A stretch of DNA of 51,962 bases from Reinekea marinisedimentorum (GTDB lineage Bacteria > Pseudomonadota > Gammaproteobacteria > Pseudomonadales > Natronospirillaceae), in assembly GCF_004341165.1 (NCBI RefSeq), contig NZ_SLZR01000022.1:1-51962 (forward strand), written 5' to 3'. How positions within the stretch are numbered: position 1 is the first letter of the stretch; each line of letters opens with the position of its first letter. The notes below the pieces were generated by a model. That model did no database searches. It worked only from the letters and a program-made list of their open reading frames with translations, and was not told the DNA's origin. Both the position numbers and the translations under genes were made by a program. This document shows positions 7,111-16,732 of the stretch, in pieces.

Positions 7111-10100
7111 TTACTCGTACATCGGCTGGAAGTCTTTTGCCTGCCGCGTTGCCATTTGCTCGTAGTTATCCCAGCGCAGTTGCAGCGCCTCGTTAGCCAG
7201 CGCTGTTAAGCGCTCGGCCTCCTCGGGGTGGGAGCGCAGCAGCTGCAGATACCGACCTTCATTCATCCGGTAATCCTTCAGGCTGATGCTTGGCCGCAGG
7301 CTATCCAGCGTAAACGGGTTGGTGCCGGATTTGCGCAGCAGCGGGTTGTAGCGCAGCAATGGCCAGTGGCCGCTGTGAACCGCCAGCTTTTGCTGTTTCA
7401 GGCCATCGGTCATGTTGATGCCGTGCGCAATGCAGTGGCTGTAAGCGAGGATCAGCGATGGGCCAGGGTAGGCCTCGGCCTCGCGCAGCGCCTGCAAGGT
7501 TTGCTGCGGGTTGGCACCCAGAGCGATGCGCGCGACATAAACGTTGCCGTAGGCAATGGCCTGCATGGCCAGATCCTTTTTACCGACCGGCTTGCCACCG
7601 GCCGAGAACTTGGCGACTGCACCCAATGGCGTGGCTTTAGACATCTGACCGCCGGTATTGGAGTACACCTCGGTATCCATCACCAGAATGTTGACATCAC
7701 GGCCGCTGGAAAGAACGTGGTCAAGGCCGCCATAGCCGATATCGTACGCCCAGCCGTCACCCCCGATAATCCAGATGCTGCGGCGCAGCAGGTGGTCGGC
7801 AATGGATTCGAGCTGACGTGCCTGTTCGCTGTCGATCTTTTCCAGCTGTTTCTTCAGGCATTGAATGCGGCTGCGCTGCTTGCGCAGTTCCGACTCCAGT
7901 GCCTGGGGTGCGTTGAGAATTTCCTCGGCGCTGATGTTGACCAGCTGGTTTTCAATTTCCAGCAGCGATTGAGCGGCATCCTGACGGTGTTGATCCGCCG
8001 TTAAACGGAAGCCCAGGCCGAATTCCGCGTTGTCTTCAAACAGCGAGTTCGACCAGGCCGGGCCACGGCCTTCGGTGTTTACACTCCACGGTGTGGTTGG
8101 CAGGTTGCCGCCGTAAATGGAGGAACAGCCGGTGGCGTTGGCTACCATCATGCGATCACCAAACAGCGAGGAAATCAGTTTAAGGTAAGGCGTTTCACCA
8201 CAACCGGCACAGGCACCGCTGAATTCAAATAGAGGCTGTAAGTACTGCGTGCCGCGAACGGTCGAGAAATCAACGCGTGAGCGATCCGGGTAGGGCAGTT
8301 TTTCAAAGAATTCGAGGTTAACCTTTTTCTCTTCCAGAACATCGAGCACCGGCACCATGTTAATGGCTTTCTTACCGTTTTCATCCACCGCCGGGCAGGC
8401 CTGCACGCAAAGCTGACAGCCGGTGCAATCTTCAGCGTACACCTGCAGGCTGTAGCGCGTTTCCGGGAAGCCTCGGGCTGTGGTTTCGCACGATTTAAAC
8501 GATTCTGGCGCGCCCTGCAGTTCGCTTTCGTGATAGATCTTGGCGCGAATGGCCGCATGCGGGCAAACGAAAGAACAGTTGCCGCATTGAATGCAGGTTT
8601 CCGCGACCCACTCCGGTACTTCCTGCGCAACTAAGCGCTTCTCCCATTGGGTGGTGCCGTTTGGGTAAGTACCGTCGACCGGAATTTGACTGACCGGAAT
8701 TAAATCACCAAAGCCTGCGAGCATTTTGGCGGTCACATTGCGAACAAAATCCGGCGCTTTTTCAATACGTTTGTCGGTCTGGTTTTCTTTTTGGATAACC
8801 TTGCCGGGTTCTACTTTAAACAGTTCGGCCAGGCTGGCATCCACGGCGAGAAAGTTTTGTTCAACCACCTTCTGGCCTTTCTTCGCGTAGGTCTTTTCAA
8901 TGTACGCTTTGATTTTTTCGATGGCTTTGTCTTTGGGCATGATACCGGAAAGCGCAAAGAAGCAGGTTTGCATTACTGTATTAATGCGGTTGCGCATATT
9001 GGCACTGCGCGCCACTTTATAGGCATCAATGACATGCAGCTGAATGTTTTTATCAACAATCTGCTGCTGTACTTCGGTGGGCAGTTTTTCCCAAACGTCT
9101 TCAGCGCCGTAGGGCGAGTTTAGAAGTAATACGGCGTCTTGCGCGGCAACATTTAGAATGCCCGGCTGATGAATAAATTTAAACTGATGAATACCAATAA
9201 AGTTGGCAGACTGAATCAGGTACGGCAAATCAATTTTGTGTGGGCCAAAGCGTAAATGCGAGACGGTTTGCGAGCCGGATTTTTTCGAGTCATAAACAAA
9301 ATAAGCCTGCGAAAAATACTCCGGGTCTTCGCCGATAATTTTAATGCTGTTTTTGTTGGCGCCCACGGTGCCATCCGAGCCTAAGCCAAAGAATAATGAG
9401 CGAACGATTTCTGACTGTTCAATAACAAAGTTTTTATCAAACGGCAGGTGCGTGAAGGTCACGTCATCTTCAATGCCCACCGTGAAGTGGTTCTTCGGTT
9501 TTTTCGCTGCAAGGTTATCGTAAACCGCTTTTACCATCGCCGGAGTAAACTCTTTTGATGATAAACCATAGCGGCCGGCAACAAACTTCGGCAACGTTTC
9601 AATCTCACCGTCGTTATAGGCTTCGGTAAAGGCGGTGACCACATCCAGATAAAGTGGCTCACCTAAACTGCCCGGCTCTTTGGTGCGATCGAGTACGGCA
9701 ATTTTCTGTACGGTTTTTGGAATCGCGTTAATGAAGTGCTCTGCAGAAAACGGCCGGTACAGGTGTACTGCCAGTACGCCGAGTTTTTCGCCCTGAGCAT
9801 TCAGGTAATCCACGGTTTGCTGCACGGTGGCGACGGCCGAACCCATCAGAATAATGATCTTTTCGGCATCTTCAGCGCCGTAGTAATCGTACAGGCGGTA
9901 CTGACGGCCGGTTAAGCGCGCGAATTCATCCATGCTGTTCTGAACGATATCCGGTGTTTGTAGGTAGAAGCTGTTTGAGGCTTCACGGCCCTGGAAGTAA
10001 ACATCCGGGTTTTGTGCGGTACCGCGAATGATTGGGTTTTCCGGTGCCAGCGCGCGGGCGCGGTGTTCGCGAACCCATTCGTCTTTGATCAGTTCACGCA

Positions 10101-10689
10101 GGGTGGCATCCGGGATCATTGCAATCTTGTTGACCTCGTGTGAGGTACGGAAACCATCGAAGAAGTGCACAAATGGCACTCGTGCTTGCAGTGTGCTGGC
10201 GTGAGCGATGGCGGCTAAATCGTGCGCCTGCTGCACCGAGTTGGAGGCCAGCAAGGCAAAGCCGGTGTTGCGTACCGCCATCACATCCTGATGATCACCA
10301 AAGATCGAAAGCGCCTGCGCCGCCAGCGAACGAGCAGCAACATGAAATACCGAGGCAGAAAGCTCGCCGGCAATCTTGTGCATGTTCGGGATCATCAGCA
10401 TCAGGCCCTGCGATGCGGTAAAGGTGGTCGAGAGCGAGCCGGATTGCAGCGCACCGTGAACCGTTCCTGCGGCACCGCCTTCACTTTGCATTTCCATAAT
10501 GCACGGGGATTGGTTCCACAGGTTTTTGCGGCCTTCGTCTTTCCACTGGTCGGCCAGCTCGGCCATGGTGGAAGACGGCGTAATCGGGTAAATAGCGCAC
10601 ACTTCACTGAGGCGGAAGGCGACATCGGCGGCGGCTTCATTGCCATCCATACTGGCCATAACCGGCGCTGTTTGTTGGTTTTTGCTCAT
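7111..10689 (-). CDS. nifJ: Pyruvate:ferredoxin (flavodoxin) oxidoreductase
   Basis: This single-chain enzyme (1192 residues) oxidises pyruvate to acetyl-CoA and CO2 and passes electrons to ferredoxin or flavodoxin. It begins with the pyrimidine-binding domain (CAIYPITPSSTMAELADQW). It also has two ferredoxin motifs (CIQCGNCSFVCP and CTGCQLCVQACP), the proximal-cluster CAGCGETPY segment, and the TPP motif GGDGWAYDIGYGG with SNTGGQ. Full family length. I chose the start at 10689 because GGAGG precedes it and ATGA overlaps the stop codon of the upstream flavoprotein gene; an upstream in-frame start at 10764 would run inside that gene. It indicates anaerobic or microaerobic pyruvate metabolism, and the flavodoxin at 21223 is a possible acceptor. 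Confidence 0.95.
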   Translation of the reverse strand: MSKNQQTAPVMASMDGNEAAADVAFRLSEVCAIYPITPSSTMAELADQWKDEGRKNLWNQSPCIMEMQSEGGAAGTVHGALQSGSLSTTFTASQGLMLMIPNMHKIAGELSASVFHVAARSLAAQALSIFGDHQDVMAVRNTGFALLASNSVQQAHDLAAIAHASTLQARVPFVHFFDGFRTSHEVNKIAMIPDATLRELIKDEWVREHRARALAPENPIIRGTAQNPDVYFQGREASNSFYLQTPDIVQNSMDEFARLTGRQYRLYDYYGAEDAEKIIILMGSAVATVQQTVDYLNAQGEKLGVLAVHLYRPFSAEHFINAIPKTVQKIAVLDRTKEPGSLGEPLYLDVVTAFTEAYNDGEIETLPKFVAGRYGLSSKEFTPAMVKAVYDNLAAKKPKNHFTVGIEDDVTFTHLPFDKNFVIEQSEIVRSLFFGLGSDGTVGANKNSIKIIGEDPEYFSQAYFVYDSKKSGSQTVSHLRFGPHKIDLPYLIQSANFIGIHQFKFIHQPGILNVAAQDAVLLLNSPYGAEDVWEKLPTEVQQQIVDKNIQLHVIDAYKVARSANMRNRINTVMQTCFFALSGIMPKDKAIEKIKAYIEKTYAKKGQKVVEQNFLAVDASLAELFKVEPGKVIQKENQTDKRIEKAPDFVRNVTAKMLAGFGDLIPVSQIPVDGTYPNGTTQWEKRLVAQEVPEWVAETCIQCGNCSFVCPHAAIRAKIYHESELQGAPESFKSCETTARGFPETRYSLQVYAEDCTGCQLCVQACPAVDENGKKAINMVPVLDVLEEKKVNLEFFEKLPYPDRSRVDFSTVRGTQYLQPLFEFSGACAGCGETPYLKLISSLFGDRMMVANATGCSSIYGGNLPTTPWSVNTEGRGPAWSNSLFEDNAEFGLGFRLTADQHRQDAAQSLLEIENQLVNISAEEILNAPQALESELRKQRSRIQCLKKQLEKIDSEQARQLESIADHLLRRSIWIIGGDGWAYDIGYGGLDHVLSSGRDVNILVMDTEVYSNTGGQMSKATPLGAVAKFSAGGKPVGKKDLAMQAIAYGNVYVARIALGANPQQTLQALREAEAYPGPSLILAYSHCIAHGINMTDGLKQQKLAVHSGHWPLLRYNPLLRKSGTNPFTLDSLRPSISLKDYRMNEGRYLQLLRSHPEEAERLTALANEALQLRWDNYEQMATRQAKDFQPMYE

Positions 10690-12329
10690 GCTTTTTCCTC
10701 CACGTCGGTTCGGTCCATCAGCGAGATGGCGTGTGTCGGGCACTGTGAAATACAGGCACCGCAACCGGTACAGAGTTCATAGTTAATGCGGTAGCCGCGG
10801 CCTTTGCCGAGAATCTCAATGGCATCTTCCGGGCAGGCCCCAAAGCAGCTGTCGCACTCAAAACAGTTACCGCACGAATAGCAGCGGCTGGCTTCGTAGC
10901 GGGCTTCTTTTTCATCAAAGCCACGCAACACCTCATCGAAGCTGGCGGCGCGCTGATCGGCTGGCAGGGCTTCCTGTTCAAATGATTTTGAATCGGTTTT
11001 GTACCACAGCTGCAGTTCTTCAAACGGAATCAGTGGCGGGCTGGGTGGCTTTTGCCAGGTGCGGTCGTTCAGCCAGGCATGAATGCACTGGGCGGCCTTG
11101 CGGCCATGGCCGGTGGCGTAGGTGACCGAGCGCGTGCCCGGTGTCATGTCACCGCCGGCAAACAAACCGTTGTAGCCGGTCATGAACTGATCGTTTACCC
11201 GAATGGAGCCGTCTTCGGCAAGTTCGATATCCGGTATGTCTTTAAACAGGTCGGCCTCGATCTTCTGGCCCAATGCCAGAATTAAAGAGTCGGCCGCCAG
11301 GTATTCGAACTCGCCGGTGGGCTGCGGCTTGCCGTGTTCATCCAGCTGCATTTTTTCCACCTGAATCTGATCCTGTTCAACACCTTTAATGGTGCGCAGC
11401 CAGTTGATCTTAATGCCTTCCTGTTCGGCTTCGGTGGCTTCAAAATCGTGCGCCGGCATGTGGGCGCGGTCGCGGCGATAGATGATCAAGGCTTCTTCCG
11501 CACCCAATCGTTTGGCTGTACGGGCTGCATCCATTGCGGTATTGCCGCCGCCATAAACCGCAACACGGCGGCCGAGTAACGGCTGAGTGTCGCCGTTTTC
11601 CACATCACGCAGATAGGTCACAGCATCGAGCACCTTGCCGGCATCGCGTGAGGGAATATCCACCTGGCTGCCAATATGCGCACCAATGGCCACGAAGACG
11701 GCGTCGAAGTAGCCGTTTTTCTTTTCTTCCAGCACGTTTTCGACGCGCCGGTTCAGGTGAATTTTCACACCCAGGCGTTCAATGCGGGCGATCTCTTTAT
11801 CCAGTACGTTGCGCGGCAAGCGGTACGAGGGAATGCCGAAGCGCATCATACCGCCGGGCTTTTCTGCCGCTTCGTAGATTTCCACGCTGTGGCCCTTTCT
11901 GGCCAGATGATAGGCGGCAGAAAGGCCGGCCGGCCCGGAGCCGATAATCAGTACGCGGCGCCCGGAAGGGCCACGGTCGGGTTTGAAATCCCAATTATTT
12001 TTAATGGCTTCATCACCCAGAAAACGCTCAATGGCATGCACGCGAACCGGTTCATCGGCCTGAGTCCGGTTACAGCCTACTTCACAGGGGTGGTAGCAAA
12101 CCCGGCCGTGAATGGCGGGCATTGGGTTTACTTCGGTGAGCGATTGCCACGCCTTGTAGCTGTCGCCTTCCTGAACCAGGGCGATCCATTGCTGAATGTT
12201 TTCTCCGGCCGGGCAGGCGGCATTGCAGGGTGGCAGCAGATTTTTGTAACGCGGGCGCAGGTTAGACACCAAGCCAGAGCCTTTTCGGCCGATCAGATCG
12301 GGCGGCAGGGTCATATCGAACGACTTCAT
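10686..12329 (-). CDS. GltD-like NAD(P)/FAD oxidoreductase with C-terminal ferredoxin domain
   Basis: This 547-residue flavoprotein has an N-terminal Fe-S region (CNAACPAGENIQQW, CYHPCEVGCNR), an FAD-binding motif (LIIGSGPAGLSAAYHLARKG), a second nucleotide motif (VAVYGGGNTAMDAARTAKR) and a two-cluster ferredoxin end (CGNCFECDSCFGACP, CTGCGACISQCP). It resembles the glutamate synthase small subunit and NfnB family. With PFOR directly downstream and overlapping by four bases (ATGA), its likely job is exchanging electrons between ferredoxin and NAD(P)H. It lacks a partner glutamate synthase large subunit, so glutamate synthesis is unlikely. I chose the start at 12329 because AAGGA lies upstream; an ATG at 12362 has no good ribosome site. 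Confidence 0.85.
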   Translation of the reverse strand: MKSFDMTLPPDLIGRKGSGLVSNLRPRYKNLLPPCNAACPAGENIQQWIALVQEGDSYKAWQSLTEVNPMPAIHGRVCYHPCEVGCNRTQADEPVRVHAIERFLGDEAIKNNWDFKPDRGPSGRRVLIIGSGPAGLSAAYHLARKGHSVEIYEAAEKPGGMMRFGIPSYRLPRNVLDKEIARIERLGVKIHLNRRVENVLEEKKNGYFDAVFVAIGAHIGSQVDIPSRDAGKVLDAVTYLRDVENGDTQPLLGRRVAVYGGGNTAMDAARTAKRLGAEEALIIYRRDRAHMPAHDFEATEAEQEGIKINWLRTIKGVEQDQIQVEKMQLDEHGKPQPTGEFEYLAADSLILALGQKIEADLFKDIPDIELAEDGSIRVNDQFMTGYNGLFAGGDMTPGTRSVTYATGHGRKAAQCIHAWLNDRTWQKPPSPPLIPFEELQLWYKTDSKSFEQEALPADQRAASFDEVLRGFDEKEARYEASRCYSCGNCFECDSCFGACPEDAIEILGKGRGYRINYELCTGCGACISQCPTHAISLMDRTDVEEKA

Positions 12330-12506
12330 ATGTAGATCCTTTATTTTTTTTATGGGTGGCATAGCTTTAAGGGCTATCAGAACCTAATTAAGTCGATGCT
12401 AATTTTTGGAGGGGGGCGTCTAGTTGTTGCAAGTCAAAAAGGGGGGCGGATGAGCACTGTTTGTCAGCGGATATTTACATATTGTATGACAAATACCCGC
12501 TTAGGC

Positions 12507-13313
12507 TTAATTCATGTCACCAACTACTGTTTGCGGGTCGAGCCGCACATCAAACCAGTTGATGCGCCAGTCCAGATGCGGGCCGGTGGATCGCCCGGTG
12601 GAACCCACCCGTGCGATCGATTGCCCCTGACTGACCTGTTCACCCGGCTCCACCAGTGCGCCGCTGAGATGAATAAAGGTAGAGCTGACACCAAAGCCGT
12701 GATCAATAATCAGTGTACCGCCGGAATAGAACATATCGGGCACCCACAGCGAGACGACACCACTGGCCGGTGCTACAACCTCGGTGCCTTCAGCGGCGGC
12801 GATATCGATACCAAAGTGCGGCGTGCGTGGCTCGCCATTGTAGTAACGCTGACTGCCGTAGACGCCGGTAATGGGGCCACGCAGCGGCCAGATAAAATCA
12901 CTCAGGTAATCCATGCGTTCGGAATCGGTTGCTCTGGCCTCCCAGACCATGGCCGCATCTTTTTTCGCCCGAGCGACATTTTCCGCGCTGGGCTGCATGA
13001 TTTCCCGGGCAATGCCGTTAACGTACTGAATATCGTAGTCGCGCTTGGTCAGATTGAGGGTCTCTGTTGCTGTGGAGCCATCTGCCTGCGTGACGCTCAG
13101 TTCATGCGCCAGCTCGGCATCCCGACTGAAGCCGATGACAAAATCACCTGCCGGGCTAACCCGAATGGGCTCGCCGTTGAGTTCCACTGTTGCGCCGGCT
13201 TCCGTTTTGCCGCGCAGTAAACTGCCCTGAGTGAATTCACCAGTCAGCTCCAGTGCATTGGCATGCATTGCTGCCAGTAATACAGGCAGTAACAGTTTTG
13301 CACTTAGTTTCAT
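12507..13313 (-). CDS. Secreted M23-family metallopeptidase
   Basis: This 268-residue protein has a signal peptide (about residues 1-20, ending HANA) and a C-terminal LytM/M23 domain. Visible zinc-site residues are H and D in PHFGIDIAA, a further His in TFIHLSG, and GPHLDW, where most M23 peptidases have HxH. The replacement of the last His by Asp may still bind metal or may mark a subgroup with changed activity. The likely substrate is peptidoglycan in the periplasm. It is transcribed away from the AraC gene, with a 167-bp shared upstream region in which I see no clear promoter. Confidence 0.85.
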   Translation of the reverse strand: MKLSAKLLLPVLLAAMHANALELTGEFTQGSLLRGKTEAGATVELNGEPIRVSPAGDFVIGFSRDAELAHELSVTQADGSTATETLNLTKRDYDIQYVNGIAREIMQPSAENVARAKKDAAMVWEARATDSERMDYLSDFIWPLRGPITGVYGSQRYYNGEPRTPHFGIDIAAAEGTEVVAPASGVVSLWVPDMFYSGGTLIIDHGFGVSSTFIHLSGALVEPGEQVSQGQSIARVGSTGRSTGPHLDWRINWFDVRLDPQTVVGDMN

Positions 13314-13480
13314 GTCATCCCTTAATGTGGCTTTACAGAATCAGAGTATACGACAGCGAGTGACCTTTTCTGTTCCCGGCTATTTCGGTTTGGCCGTCGC
13401 TTGAGTTTAAATCAGGGAGGCGATTTTTGCCGAAGCAAGATAAAATGCGGCCTTTGCCTGTTTAGCGGAAGCCCGTTGTT

Positions 13481-14374
13481 TTGAATAGTCAGCTTACCTT
13501 TACCCGAATCGAGAAGATTCTTGACCACATTCACCAGCATATTCGCGAGCCTCTGTCGCTGGAAGGCTTGGCCGAGCACAGCTGTTGGTCGCGTTGGCAG
13601 TTGCAGCGGGTATTTCAGGATTACACCGGCTTCAGCGTAGCCCAGTATGTGCGCGAAATTAAATTGAGCTGCGCGGCCGAAGCCTTGCTGGACAGTAACC
13701 GGCGCATCATGGATATCGCCATGGAGTACGGCTTTAGCTCCGAGATTACCTTTTCCCGTTCGTTTAAAAACCAGTTTCAGGTATCGCCTAAAAAGTATCG
13801 CGCGAACGGTATTCGCGAGGGCATCACAACACCATTGACGCGCCCGGTGGCAACGCATCAGCAGGTTTGTTTTCCCAGTGAGGCGCTGTATCAGGTGCGA
13901 CTGGAGCGTAAAAAAACATTCCGCTTTTGTGGAACCTCGGCCGTGGTGAAAGGGCTGTTATCAGAAACTCCGGATTTTACAGCCAGTGTGCCCAAAGCCT
14001 GGCAGGCCTTTTTTAGTAAGGTGCCGGTTGAGACGGTGCTGGATGTGCCGCACGTTGCCCTGATTGATGGCTATTCAGAAGCTAACCCCGGTGAGCTGAT
14101 TTACTGGACCGGGCTGGAAACGAAGCAGGCGCAGCCGTTAAGCCCGGACCTTCATTGCCAGCAAGTACCGGAGCAGGACTATGCCGTGCTGCCGTATCAG
14201 GGCCCGGTGGCTGATTTTCATAAATCCATTATCTGGTTGTTAGGCAGCTGGTTACCGGATTCCGGCTATCAGGGTGCAGAGAATGCCTTCGAGGCCGAGG
14301 TGTACTACCCGCCGTTCGACCCCTCCCATCAGCGCATTCGCGCCGAGTACTGGCTGCCGATTGTCAGCAATTAA
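13481..14374 (+). CDS. AraC-family regulator with GyrI-like effector domain
   Basis: The first ~110 residues of this 297-residue protein form the two helix-turn-helix motifs of AraC proteins (LSLEGLAEHSCWSRWQLQRV and IMDIAMEYGFSSEITFSRSF). Residues about 145-297 look like a GyrI-like small-molecule-binding domain, ending in PFDPSHQRIRAEYWLPI. DNA binding first and ligand domain second is the Rob/SoxS-type order. The start is a TTG at 13481 with GGAAG upstream. It sits 134 bp before the Fur box and TonB receptor, so it may activate the siderophore genes upon ligand binding; this is inferred from position. Confidence 0.82.
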   Translation: MNSQLTFTRIEKILDHIHQHIREPLSLEGLAEHSCWSRWQLQRVFQDYTGFSVAQYVREIKLSCAAEALLDSNRRIMDIAMEYGFSSEITFSRSFKNQFQVSPKKYRANGIREGITTPLTRPVATHQQVCFPSEALYQVRLERKKTFRFCGTSAVVKGLLSETPDFTASVPKAWQAFFSKVPVETVLDVPHVALIDGYSEANPGELIYWTGLETKQAQPLSPDLHCQQVPEQDYAVLPYQGPVADFHKSIIWLLGSWLPDSGYQGAENAFEAEVYYPPFDPSHQRIRAEYWLPIVSN

Positions 14375-14442
14375 TCGTTATATTTCGCAATGTTGCACCA
14401 AATTGTTAATTTTTAGGGTAGGGTTGCCTGTATTATCCAAAT

Positions 14443-14461
14443 AATAATGATTCTCATTATT
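14443..14461 (+). promoter_or_regulatory. Fur box upstream of the TonB receptor
   Basis: AATAATGATTCTCATTATT matches 15 of the 19 bases of the classic Fur consensus GATAATGATAATCATTATC and is itself nearly palindromic. It lies about 48 bp before the receptor start, so iron-replete cells should repress the receptor and probably the operon behind it. Confidence 0.85.
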
Positions 14462-14508
14462 TATTGGGGCGGATTTCCGATCCGCCATGTTAATTTGGCA
14501 GGAACCTT

Positions 14509-16662
14509 ATGAACCCTATTTTTAGCACTGGCGTGTTCAAGCGCTCAACCGTGTCGATTGCCGTGGCATTGGCTTCATTCTCAGTCTATTCCGATGCGTT
14601 TGCAGAAGAAGTGGAAACCATTGTTGTTCAATCTGAGGGTTACCGGAACACCGCAACCAAAACTGCACTGCAACCGGAAGAAACACCTCAGGGGATAACC
14701 ATCATTGAAGGTGAGGCCATTGAACAGCGCGATGCAGAGTCGCTCAGCCAGGCACTGCGTTATGCGCCGGGTGTGGTCACCGAGGTGCGCGGTGGCGCAG
14801 TGACGCTGTACGACACCTTCACCATTCGTGGCTTTGGGGTCGATAAAAGCTATTACGATGGCCTGGTGCTGAGTTACCTGAACGGCTGGAACCTGCAGGC
14901 GCAGATTGACCCAGTCGCCATTGAGCAGATTGAAGTTTTTAAAGGGCCTACGTCGGTACTCTATGGCTCGATGCCACCGGGCGGCATGGTCAACATTATT
15001 GCCAAGGCACCGGAAGATGTTGCCTCTACCGAGGTCTCTGTTGCCACCGGCTCGCACAGTCTTGTTGAGGCGTCGGTGGATTCCACCGGGCCACTGGGCG
15101 ATACCGGGCTGAATTACCGCTTTATTGCCAAGGCCAGTCAGCAGGATGGGCAGGTGGATACCACGGAAGAAGAAACGCTGTTGCTGGCACCTTCTATCGA
15201 TTGGCATATCAGCGATAAAACACTGGTGAACTTTAACCTTTACTATCAGAACGACCCGGAAATGGGCATGAACTCCTCCCTGCCGGCTTCGGGCATGATT
15301 TATGACAACGACGCCGGCTCGACCAGCGCTTCGACCTTTGTCGGTGATAAAAACTGGAGCGAGTTTGAGCGCGAAGTGTTTATGGCGGGTTATAAGATTA
15401 ACCACGAGCTTTCCGACAGCTGGACCTTCCTGCAGAACTTCCGCTACACCGATGCCAGCCTGTCGCAGAAGAACACCTACCACCTGGCCAGTAACTTCGA
15501 TGAAGAAACCGGTACGTTGGTTCGCAACATCTACAGCACGGAAGAAGAGGTTAGCGCTGTCGCCATCGATAACCAGCTCTCGGGTGTGATCATAACCGGC
15601 GACCTGGAGCACAACGTACTGCTGGGTGTGGATTACCAGAATCTGGAAGGCGATTCTGCCTACAGCGAGTATTACACCACCGATAATGCCTTCTACGAGT
15701 TCAACATCTTCAGCCCGGATAACGATCTGCTGGATACCGATACCCTGGTCGAAAGCTACGCGGCTACCGATGATATCGACGTTGAACAGTTGGGCTTCTA
15801 TGTACAGGATCAGCTGCGCTGGAACCAGCTGGTGCTGATCAGCGGGGGCCGGTTCGATCACTACAAGAGCACCAGTTATTACGAAGATAACTATGCCTAC
15901 ACGGCAGAATCCGACGCCGAGCACAGTCAGTTCTCGTACCGCGTAGGTGCACTGTACGAGCTGAGTAACGGGCTTTCCCCATTCGTCAGTTATGCCACCA
16001 GCTTTGAGCCGGTGACCGGTGTCGATGCCGATGGTAACAGTTTCGATCCGGAGCTGGGCAGTCAGGTGGAAGCCGGTGTGAAGTATGTTTCTCTGGATGG
16101 CGGCTTGGCTGTTGCCGGCTCGGTTTTTCATATTGTGAAGAGCGATGCCTTGGTTTCCGACCCGGACAGTACCTACGGAGATCAGCTGCAGATTGGTGAG
16201 CTGGTTTCTCAGGGTGTTGAAATTGAACTGGCGGCGGCAATTACGCCGGCCTGGCAGCTGAACGCCAGCTACACCTACACCGATATGGAAATCACCGAAG
16301 ATACCGACAGCGATCTTGAAGGCACCACGCCGATCTGGGTACCGGAGCACAGCTCTAACCTGTGGTCAGACTACTACATTCTGGAGGGCCTGCTCACAGG
16401 TGCACGCATCAGTGGCGGTGTTCGCTATGTGGGTGAAATGCAAATGGATGCCTACAACACCGATACCGTGCCGGGCTATACGCTGGTCGATTTCTCCATT
16501 GGCTATGATGTGCAGCGTTTCCTGCCGGGTGTTGACAGCGCCTCGCTGAATCTGGCGGTTAATAATGCCTTCAATGAAGAGTATTACAGCTGCTACGACT
16601 CGGCCAACTGCTGGTACGGCGCAGAGCGAACCGCAACGGTGAGCTTCAATGCAACCTTCTAA
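14509..16662 (+). CDS. TonB-dependent siderophore receptor
   Basis: This 717-residue outer-membrane protein imports a ferric siderophore using TonB energy. It has a signal peptide (to about residue 32, DAFA), a TonB-box-like ETIVVQS, a plug domain (TPQGITIIEGEAIEQR, then IEQIEVFKGPTSVLYGSMPPGGM) and a beta-barrel ending in phenylalanine (SFNATF). The plug and the neighbouring FhuF-, FhuC-, FhuD- and FhuB-like genes point to a hydroxamate-type siderophore such as ferrichrome or a xenosiderophore. No siderophore synthesis genes are visible nearby. A terminator hairpin follows, so the receptor can be made in excess over the importer. Confidence 0.92.
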   Translation: MNPIFSTGVFKRSTVSIAVALASFSVYSDAFAEEVETIVVQSEGYRNTATKTALQPEETPQGITIIEGEAIEQRDAESLSQALRYAPGVVTEVRGGAVTLYDTFTIRGFGVDKSYYDGLVLSYLNGWNLQAQIDPVAIEQIEVFKGPTSVLYGSMPPGGMVNIIAKAPEDVASTEVSVATGSHSLVEASVDSTGPLGDTGLNYRFIAKASQQDGQVDTTEEETLLLAPSIDWHISDKTLVNFNLYYQNDPEMGMNSSLPASGMIYDNDAGSTSASTFVGDKNWSEFEREVFMAGYKINHELSDSWTFLQNFRYTDASLSQKNTYHLASNFDEETGTLVRNIYSTEEEVSAVAIDNQLSGVIITGDLEHNVLLGVDYQNLEGDSAYSEYYTTDNAFYEFNIFSPDNDLLDTDTLVESYAATDDIDVEQLGFYVQDQLRWNQLVLISGGRFDHYKSTSYYEDNYAYTAESDAEHSQFSYRVGALYELSNGLSPFVSYATSFEPVTGVDADGNSFDPELGSQVEAGVKYVSLDGGLAVAGSVFHIVKSDALVSDPDSTYGDQLQIGELVSQGVEIELAAAITPAWQLNASYTYTDMEITEDTDSDLEGTTPIWVPEHSSNLWSDYYILEGLLTGARISGGVRYVGEMQMDAYNTDTVPGYTLVDFSIGYDVQRFLPGVDSASLNLAVNNAFNEEYYSCYDSANCWYGAERTATVSFNATF

Positions 16663-16680
16663 GTTTTAACCTGAAACCCA

Positions 16681-16717
16681 AACAGCCGGCAAGGTGTAAC
16701 CCTGCTGGCTGTTTTTA
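16681..16717 (+). terminator. Terminator-like hairpin after the receptor gene
   Basis: AACAGCCGGCA pairs, with one mismatch, with TGCTGGCTGTT, followed by TTTT. It lies between the receptor and the reductase gene, which starts 15-20 bases later, so partial read-through is probable. Confidence 0.7.
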
Positions 16718-16732
16718 TGTAGCAGGAACGAT

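Noticed and set aside
7228-8004. Plus-strand open frame inside PFOR
   Set aside because: Antisense to the TPP-binding and C-terminal domains of PFOR, without domain features.
10689-10764. Upstream extension of the PFOR gene
   Set aside because: It would lie within the flavoprotein gene; the ATG at 10689 has a GGAGG site and the usual start of the family.
12396-13220. Plus-strand open frame opposite the M23 peptidase
   Set aside because: It is antisense to a gene with signal peptide and catalytic motifs and has no good ribosome site.
14581-16350. Long open frame (589 codons) on the minus strand inside the TonB receptor gene
   Set aside because: It lies wholly antisense to a well-recognised gene, has no recognisable domain, and follows from the codon bias of the real gene.
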